From assembly GCF_023343835.1 (NCBI RefSeq), contig NC_064437.1, positions 24,961,001-25,025,000 on the forward strand: a DNA stretch of 64,000 nt, in the 5' to 3' direction. The notes below the pieces were generated by a model that worked only from the letters and a program-made list of their open reading frames with translations, searched no databases and was not told the DNA's origin. Position 1 is the stretch's first letter. Every line of letters starts with the position of its first letter. Both the position numbers and the translations under genes were made by a program. Positions 59,001 through 64,000 of this stretch are shown one piece after another. This DNA is from Lagopus muta (taxonomy: Eukaryota > Chordata > Aves > Galliformes > Phasianidae).

Positions 59001-62000
59001 AAATAATAATAAAGCAAAAATACCAGCAGTAGCAACAATGGACTGCTTACTTTGAGGCTGGACTTCAATAAACGTGCTCAGACTACCTTCTTGCTACTTA
59101 GGTAAACAGACATGGCTGTGACTCAGAGGTGTTCAATACATCTGTACTCACAGGTAACACTCAAGGGAACACCTACTAAATATACCTGCAAATCCAAAAG
59201 GACAATTTCATACAAGAGGTGAGAGATGCCATTCTAAATCACTCAAGAGGAGCCCTGTTTCTCTGTAGGCACGCAAAAAATTCTAAGAGCAATTGTTCTT
59301 CCAAAACTCCGCTCACTGCTTCAGTGTCATGCTACAAACTTTTCACACATCTCAATCATGACCTCTAGTGCATATCTGACATTTTACTGTAATATATTCT
59401 CAGGAAACTTTACAAGAAGAAAGTGTCTGTAATGGAAGTCTACATGAGCAGTTCTTCTGACTTTGCACAAAGTGCATTTTTGGTCTCTTCTGATTCAGTG
59501 CAAAGCAAAGTTGTCAGGACAAAATTCACCAAAACTGTCAACCAAGCAGGAGGAACTACTGAAACAGAACAATAAGGCTGTATGAACTAGAAAGCAGTTA
59601 TAATCTGAAACTCAAGGGACTGTGTACCAGATTACAGCTATGTTTCCTCATCTTATAGCTATACTTTGGGAAATATGCAAATAAAGCAAGGCAGAAGAAC
59701 ATGGCATAGTTTCCTCAGCCTCAAAGAATTCATACAATGGTGACAAGCTCGCCTACAGCTAATACACATTGTTTAACTGGGTCAGTGTTCCGCCACTTAA
59801 TACTGCATACCTACGTGACACACGCAGAACATTTTGCAAGACTACCTACGGATTTAAAAACACTGAAACTCTGTGTTCAAGCATTTTTTCATCAAGACTT
59901 TGAAGAACGTAACTGATCACAATGTTTATTCTAATAACATACAGTGGTATTACATACCACAGTTTAACCCCTGTTTCAACAATTGGAAAGACTATTACTC
60001 GTCTTCCCCTTTTAGAAATTTAAGAATTTATATAGCATAAAAAGCTCACTCACAAGTTTGTCAGGTGAGGTAGAAGACTTGAAGTCTTCAGAATAAATAA
60101 TGTCTTCATTAACTGCACTCTGATCTGGGCTTTCTGGCTGTCCATGGCCCATCGTCGCTGATGGGACGGATTCTGCAGCTGGACTGCCAAGCTCTTCTGG
60201 GACCGAGCTTTCACTGTTCACACAAGAGCAAGAAGGCACTGGAGACTCTTCTTCACTGGCTGTTTCTGAGATTGAATAACGAGAAAAAAGAAACAACATA
60301 AGAATCTTCACTGGCTTAGATGCCTTCAGAGTAATCACTGTCTGCATACAAAGTAGTAACTGCTATCAGTGTAAGTCAAATGGGTATGCATTAGTCACTT
60401 ATCTAGAAATTGACTTCGAAATACCTAGTATGAAAAAGGGATGTTTTCCAGAGAACTATGATTTAAGACTACTTAGTCTTAGTGACTGCCAAATGTCAAA
60501 ACCAAAAAAACTCCTCAAAATATTATAACATTTTCCAGACAACATACTCCAGAAAGATTATTAGGGAAACCTGTCCTTCCAGTTAGCCATGCAACAGCAA
60601 GAGTCACTATTAGTCTGAAGAAGTCATGGTGGAGCACATAATCTACAAGTCAGATCTTGAATTTAGAATTGATTGCTTCCTTTACAGCCGTTGCAGAGAA
60701 CATTTTAATGTTATGATTTCATCATGAGTCTCTCAAATGGCAACAAGTAAAATAATAAGTTGGGTTTTCAATATTCCTGTTTACTAAATTCCGCAGGAGT
60801 CACAGCATTATGGAAGCAGCCATGAAGAACTATTTAATATTTGAGCAAAGGCTAGGGAGAGGAACTTCTTCCGAAGCAGGGCCGTGCTCCAGTGCTCACT
60901 GGTAGACACAATTAACAGAAAGTAAATGTATTTTCTCATCTGCGTCTCTGTGTTCAGCATGCTGAATTTTCTCTTGCTGGAACGTCGTGGCTTGCACACA
61001 CAACATCTTTAAAGTGTTTTCCACATGCCTAAGATCCACGAGGCTTTTCAGTGACAAGTGTGATGGGACATCATTCTAAATTCCCTTTGGACCTTCAGTG
61101 AATCTATCACCCCCTTTCAACGGTGGGAGGAGAAAATATTATTTTGAGAACAGTCCCTGAAGTTTCATTACTTTCTCCCACTGCAATACAATTTTCTGTG
61201 GTCCGTGCTCAAAGTACATTCCACTTAAGACAGAGTGATAAGACTGAAGCCCCTAAAATTTGGGAACCTGTTTTCTCAGAGTAGCACTATTTATACTAAC
61301 TACATCCTAGCATACTACAGCACAGTCGCAGAGTTCAAACGTTTACTGAACAAAGGTAAGTTCAGGATAAGTTCAGCAAAAGATCACGTACTGTTTTTGT
61401 TTTGAGAAAACAGAAATGGATTTCAGATTGTATGCAGAAACACATGAGAAAATACATAGCAAAACTGGAATTCACGTCTGACCAAGGTTTAAAACAGAGG
61501 TAAAAAGAACAGGGCCAAAGATGTCACAGACTGCAGAAAGTGAGAAAAGAACCACCACAAGATCACAGAAAAGAAGTGCAAACTTAAGCAATCGTTCTGC
61601 CCAGTTACGCTTGACTTGAGTTATTTGCCTAAGTTCCTCCCAAAATTTCTACTACCTTTGGGCTCAGCTCTCAGATCCCCCAGGTCTTTCTTGGCCGCTT
61701 TGGTTTTAAGCAGCTCTTTGTCCCAGGCAGCCAAAGCCTGCTTTTCTATCTGCCGTACTTCTGCTTCCTCTGCATCCAGGCGGCGTTTCCACTCCAACAG
61801 TTCTTCAGCATTCTGTCGACGCTGCATCAGCTTCTGTTCTCGTTTAGTTAGGAACCTGGCAGACATAGCAGAAGATAGTCAAAGACCCCGAAAACCAGTC
61901 GCTCTATTGCCACAGTTTCCAGAATTTTAGCTATTCAAATTGTTTTCTAGGGAAACTGCCACATTAACTACTATCTCCTAGATTTCTGACATACAGAGAA

Positions 62001-62404
62001 CACTTTTTTTTTTCCCCCAGTAAATAAAGCCTACAAGATATTGTAAAACTGCTACTAACATTCAAAGAATTTTCAACATTTTTAAAAGTGCTAATGATAT
62101 ATTCAGTAAAATGAACAGGGTCAGCTCCTAATTTCAGAACATGAGAAGTACCTGTGGTATGAAACTGGAACCCTCAAGAAAGCAGTGACTGTGAAAAATG
62201 AACCCATCTTTTTGCTAGTTCCAGTGACAGAGAAATATTGTGACCCCAGCTGCCCCACAGTCCTTTCTAAATAACTAATTATAAGAGGTGTTCCTGTGTA
62301 ATAATCCACCTGAAAGATTTACTGGAATTACTGGAGCCTTTATCCTTCCTCCTTTGAGTATCATCTCTGGATTGAGTATCATCACTTGGAATGTTAATCA
62401 TCAG
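34904..62404 (-). CDS. CEP350: CEP350, centrosomal CAP-Gly protein (C-terminal part, 12 exons)
   Basis: Exons 62404-62310, 61855-61656, 60265-60054, 58827-58683, 55945-55785, 55312-55173, 54604-54522, 53482-51378, 50401-50012, 49925-49779, 48664-48542 and 35032-34904 join in one frame for about 1,310 codons with GT/AG borders. The human protein is about 3,100 residues, so the N-terminal part lies beyond 64,000. CEP350 sits at centrosomes and centrioles, binds FOP (FGFR1OP, also called CEP43), anchors microtubules and supports cilium formation. In order the window shows Glu/Lys-rich coiled coil, Ser-rich low-complexity segments, a 700-residue exon with one CAP-Gly domain, then conserved helical C-terminal segments. 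No damage is seen. The final exon is unresolved. Confidence 0.93.
37649..37891 (-). repeat. CR1 LINE copy, first half (3' side), split by an ERVL-like insert
   Basis: Reverse CR1 3' end: tcatagaatgggttggaagg, then ggctgcccagggccctccag and ccttcgtcctctcactatca. The copy resumes at 42721 on the other side of the ERVL-like element with the expected next CR1 sequence. Confidence 0.9.
37892..42720 (+). mobile_element. ERVL-like endogenous retrovirus fossil
   Basis: Avian class III (ERVL-type) element in the + orientation, about 4.8 kb. Parts seen: gag-like region (about 37896-38980), protease with an LVDTGAQC core, reverse transcriptase with a YIDDI motif, RNase H, integrase, and one 3' LTR (42214-42720) behind a purine tract. 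No env is seen and no full 5' LTR is recognised. It is broken, with roughly half a dozen breaks. Flanking CGTAC and CATAC look like a 5-base target duplication with one change. Long open stretches remain, so it is probably fairly young, but with one LTR no LTR-to-LTR dating is possible. It lies antisense to CEP350. Confidence 0.9.
42214..42720 (+). repeat. 3' LTR of the ERVL-like fossil
   Basis: It starts TGTCATGGTT just after a purine-rich tract (AATAAGGGGTGGAA) and ends GTTGACA. It contains a run of 16 G (42276-42291) and a CT-rich microsatellite (about 42500-42546). Confidence 0.85.
42721..42905 (-). repeat. CR1 LINE copy, second half (5' side) beyond the ERVL-like insert
   Basis: It resumes the interrupted CR1: caaagtcagtcccctcctgc, then caggctgaacaagcacagct and ttcagccttccttcg. 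The 5' edge is approximate. Confidence 0.88.
42906..43978 (-). other. Unique intronic DNA between two transposons
   Basis: About 1.1 kb of AT-rich CEP350 intron. I see no exon, RNA gene or repeat in it. Confidence 0.5.
43979..45805 (-). mobile_element. CR1 LINE, 5'-truncated, about 1.8 kb
   Basis: Reverse-strand CR1 with its 3' end at 43979 (gaatcataaaatctttggag). It keeps the end of ORF2: reverse-transcriptase and C-terminal pieces such as [37 protein letters not shown] and [19 protein letters not shown]-like sequence (here ARE), then [16 protein letters not shown]. The frame is interrupted by stops and shifts, so it is a dead copy. The 5' half of the element, with ORF1, is missing, as in most bird CR1 copies. 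The upper edge is approximate. Confidence 0.92.
45806..48541 (-). other. CEP350 intron, unique part
   Basis: AT-rich DNA without a recognised exon or transposon. The stop-free frames are short. Confidence 0.5.
48542..48664 (-). CDS. CEP350: CEP350 exon
   Basis: It encodes [20 protein letters not shown] then [19 protein letters not shown]. Phase 0 (41 codons). It is followed by a 13.5-kb intron. Confidence 0.96.
49779..49925 (-). CDS. CEP350: CEP350 exon
   Basis: It encodes [20 protein letters not shown] then [20 protein letters not shown] to EIK. Symmetrical phase 0 (49 codons). Confidence 0.96.
50012..50401 (-). CDS. CEP350: CEP350 exon
   Basis: It encodes [20 protein letters not shown] then [15 protein letters not shown] and a helical end, INKQVYKK. 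Symmetrical phase 0 (130 codons). Confidence 0.96.
51378..53482 (-). CDS. CEP350: CEP350 large exon with CAP-Gly domain
   Basis: A 2.1-kb exon (about 702 codons). The first half is Ser/Glu-rich and likely disordered. The CAP-Gly domain lies at about 52443-52243: [18 protein letters not shown], then [20 protein letters not shown] and [22 protein letters not shown] stands where GKNDG is usual. Such domains bind EEY/F tails of tubulin and partner proteins. A tandem 18-base repeat near 52656-52697 encodes [12 protein letters not shown]. The end is helical and acidic ([20 protein letters not shown]). Confidence 0.97.
53700..53855 (+). repeat. CR1 LINE 3' fragment (decayed)
   Basis: Forward CR1 tail: ctgcccatggcagggatatt, then ggttggaa-like sequence and ccattctacaattctat. 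It lies in the CEP350 intron above the CAP-Gly exon. The lower edge is approximate. Confidence 0.7.
54522..54604 (-). CDS. CEP350: CEP350 exon (83 bp)
   Basis: It encodes [20 protein letters not shown] to ESIAEHG. Its last base plus two from the next exon make the Asp before VVSSKTERS. Confidence 0.92.
54711..54732. repeat. Homopolymer run, 22 T
   Basis: Uninterrupted T run in a CEP350 intron, A22 on the transcribed sense strand. No transposon body is seen next to it. Confidence 0.95.
55173..55312 (-). CDS. CEP350: CEP350 exon
   Basis: It encodes [20 protein letters not shown] and then a Pro/Lys/Ala-rich linker, [12 protein letters not shown]. Acceptor CTCTTGCTCAG, donor GTAAAT. Confidence 0.93.
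55785..55945 (-). CDS. CEP350: CEP350 exon, coiled coil
   Basis: It encodes [20 protein letters not shown] then [20 protein letters not shown] to KQLE, a strongly charged coiled coil. Donor GTTAGG. Confidence 0.94.
55946..58682 (-). other. CEP350 intron
   Basis: About 2.7 kb of AT-rich unique DNA. No exon, CR1 or other repeat was recognised; a 115-codon plus-strand frame at 56339 has no domain and is judged chance. Confidence 0.55.
58683..58827 (-). CDS. CEP350: CEP350 exon, serine-rich
   Basis: It encodes [20 protein letters not shown] to [12 protein letters not shown]. It leaves one base that completes a Glu codon with the next exon. Confidence 0.92.
58828..60053 (-). other. CEP350 intron
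   Basis: About 1.2 kb, nothing recognised beyond unique AT-rich sequence. Confidence 0.5.
60054..60265 (-). CDS. CEP350: CEP350 exon, acidic/serine-rich
   Basis: It encodes [15 protein letters not shown] through [18 protein letters not shown], ending SPDKL. Phases fit the exon before and after. Likely disordered. Confidence 0.93.
60266..61655 (-). other. CEP350 intron
   Basis: About 1.4 kb, nothing recognised beyond unique AT-rich sequence. Confidence 0.5.
61656..61855 (-). CDS. CEP350: CEP350 exon, coiled coil
   Basis: It encodes [20 protein letters not shown], then [20 protein letters not shown], a long charged helix with heptad spacing typical of a coiled coil. The acceptor is TCTGCCAG and the donor GTAGTAG. 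Confidence 0.93.
62310..62404 (-). CDS. CEP350: CEP350 internal exon
   Basis: It encodes [20 protein letters not shown] then [11 protein letters not shown]. It ends with two bases that complete an Arg codon with the next exon. The start is inferred from a GTTGTTAG acceptor; it is the weakest of the CEP350 exon calls because the upstream exon is outside the window. Confidence 0.75.
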
Positions 62405-64000
62405 CTAACAACATAAAGAGGGTAAGGATGCAGGACTGTTCTCCCACCTACTAACAGTCCTGGCTACTAGTTTAAACTAAGAAAAGAAAGAAAGCTCATG
62501 CTGAAAATCTGTAGATCTTTTTGATCTGTGACAAAGATTTCTCAAATTGTGCATGAAACCTCAGAGATGAGGAAATTAATGTAAAATGTCACTAGCATGA
62601 ATAAGTTTATGCATGTATACTAGTTTTCTTTGCCAGCTACTGAACAGAATCACCTCTTGTTCCTATCTAGATGCTGAAGTTATCAAGAAGATAGCATTCA
62701 GTCTTTAAGATAGCAACTGGAAGGTCAATATCAACTGTATAGTCTTCTAACATGCCAACTCTAGAGAAGAGCATACATCAATCCATCCATCCCCTGCAAT
62801 GAAATCCTTAATGTCACAGAATCACTCTTCGAAAACAAGATGGTTTTTGCCAGCTAGAGAGAGTGCTCAAATGGGTACAGAAGTACAAAATGGGTGCCTA
62901 AAAATGCTGTCTTCCAAGTCCTGTGAGACTTTTCTTTGAAAGTGTATTCTATAATTTGTAATTTTTTAAACAATCCAAATACTTAGCATTATTGTTCTTA
63001 AGCTACAAATTCCATTTGTGCTTTTTTAACCTCCCATGTTTCAAACTACCTTTATAAATACAGAGACTGCAATGGCCAACTGGGTAAGCTGCAGGTGTTG
63101 CCTGATGAATGACATTGGTTGTTTGCTCACTCAGCATTGCTCACTCTGTTCCCAGGTAAAATGAGCTGGCAGTTCATCAGAAGGATTATGATGATTCCTT
63201 CTTTGAGACAGATTCAAATGATGTGGAAAAGTGATGATGTCAAGATAAAAGTTTCAGAAGCCAGTAAGACGCACACACACCTCTTTACTATGGCCAGAGC
63301 AACAGCAGATGAAAAGCAGCACCTCTATCACTCTGGAATACCTGTCACCTTTCAGCTAACAGATGCCAGGATTTCCCGTATTTTTTCAATCGCTTCCTAT
63401 AGATAGGCATCAAACATTATCTAGTCTTACAGAAAACTGACATTAATAACATTAAGAAGCTAGATTGCCAGCGATAATTGCACTACAAACATGACAGAGC
63501 GCCATGTTTGTCCGTGTTGTCTTTCACTAGCACTACCAGATTTATCAGCTCTTACTTTCAGATACACATCAGTTCCAATTAATCTAGTAGGTCATATCTT
63601 TGGAACTTGTTATGTAGGTCATTACTACAATAATGATCTCAATGCAAACTTCTTCTTCTTCTTTCACTAGTTGTTTCATCTCATCAGAATGCCTGGATTT
63701 TCATGTTTGACTGGGTCTTGAGGGAGGCAAATCCAGTTGGAGTAAAGTTCAAGAGAAAGGCTGAAATAAATGGATATGAAGGTGCAAGACTCTTCAACAG
63801 CAGATTCAAATGAATTAACCCAGGAGGCCACAAGCAGGAGAGCAGAACTAACTAAATGATTGTGAAACTAATCACCATACAAAGACCAAGTAATAAGAAA
63901 ACTACAAGTTGGTCAAAAAGAGCACTAACGAGAGGGAAAGAAGGCTCAAACACTCGTGCTTTAGGAAGAAGACGATTAAATGAGCATAGCTAAAGATGCA
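62405..64000 (-). other. CEP350 intron running out of the window
   Basis: About 1.6 kb of AT-rich DNA. No further CEP350 exon could be recognised before the window ends. Confidence 0.45.

Overview
The window is nuclear DNA from a bird, probably a galliform such as chicken. Truncated CR1 LINEs are scattered through it, a bird ERVL-type retrovirus fossil is present, and the exons translate to vertebrate proteins in the order ACBD6 - LHX4 - QSOX1 - CEP350, the order I recall for human 1q25. The species is inferred; I could not run a search.

Layout: 1-6,500 is the 3' end of ACBD6 on the + strand (a 31-bp internal exon, then the terminal exon). ACBD6 runs tail to tail into LHX4 on the - strand (coding exons 9,135-16,162), a LIM-homeodomain factor of pituitary and motor-neuron development. 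All six coding exons join in frame to 388 residues. QSOX1 follows on the - strand (coding 19,081-26,621): twelve exons join in frame to 745 residues of a secretory-pathway sulfhydryl oxidase. From about 31 kb to the window end lies the C-terminal part of CEP350 on the - strand, a centrosomal CAP-Gly protein. Twelve exons (34,904-62,404) give about 1,310 in-frame codons; the last coding exon was not found with certainty and the N-terminal part lies beyond the window.

Composition changes sharply. The first 30 kb is GC-rich, with CpG islands at the LHX4 and QSOX1 starts and short introns. From about 31 kb the DNA is AT-rich with long introns. The 13.5-kb CEP350 intron at 35,033-48,541 holds an ERVL-like fossil nested in a CR1 copy, plus a second CR1 of about 1.8 kb. 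LHX4 intron 1 holds a homopurine tract of more than 1 kb, and intron 4 a degenerate minisatellite. Several AT-rich, homeobox-site-bearing islets in and around LHX4 look like conserved non-coding elements.

The genes share no pathway: ACBD6 handles acyl-CoA, LHX4 is transcriptional, QSOX1 makes disulfides and CEP350 anchors microtubules and centrioles. No new multi-gene system was recognised. The most open item is an unassigned protein-like segment near 28.5-28.8 kb between QSOX1 and CEP350.
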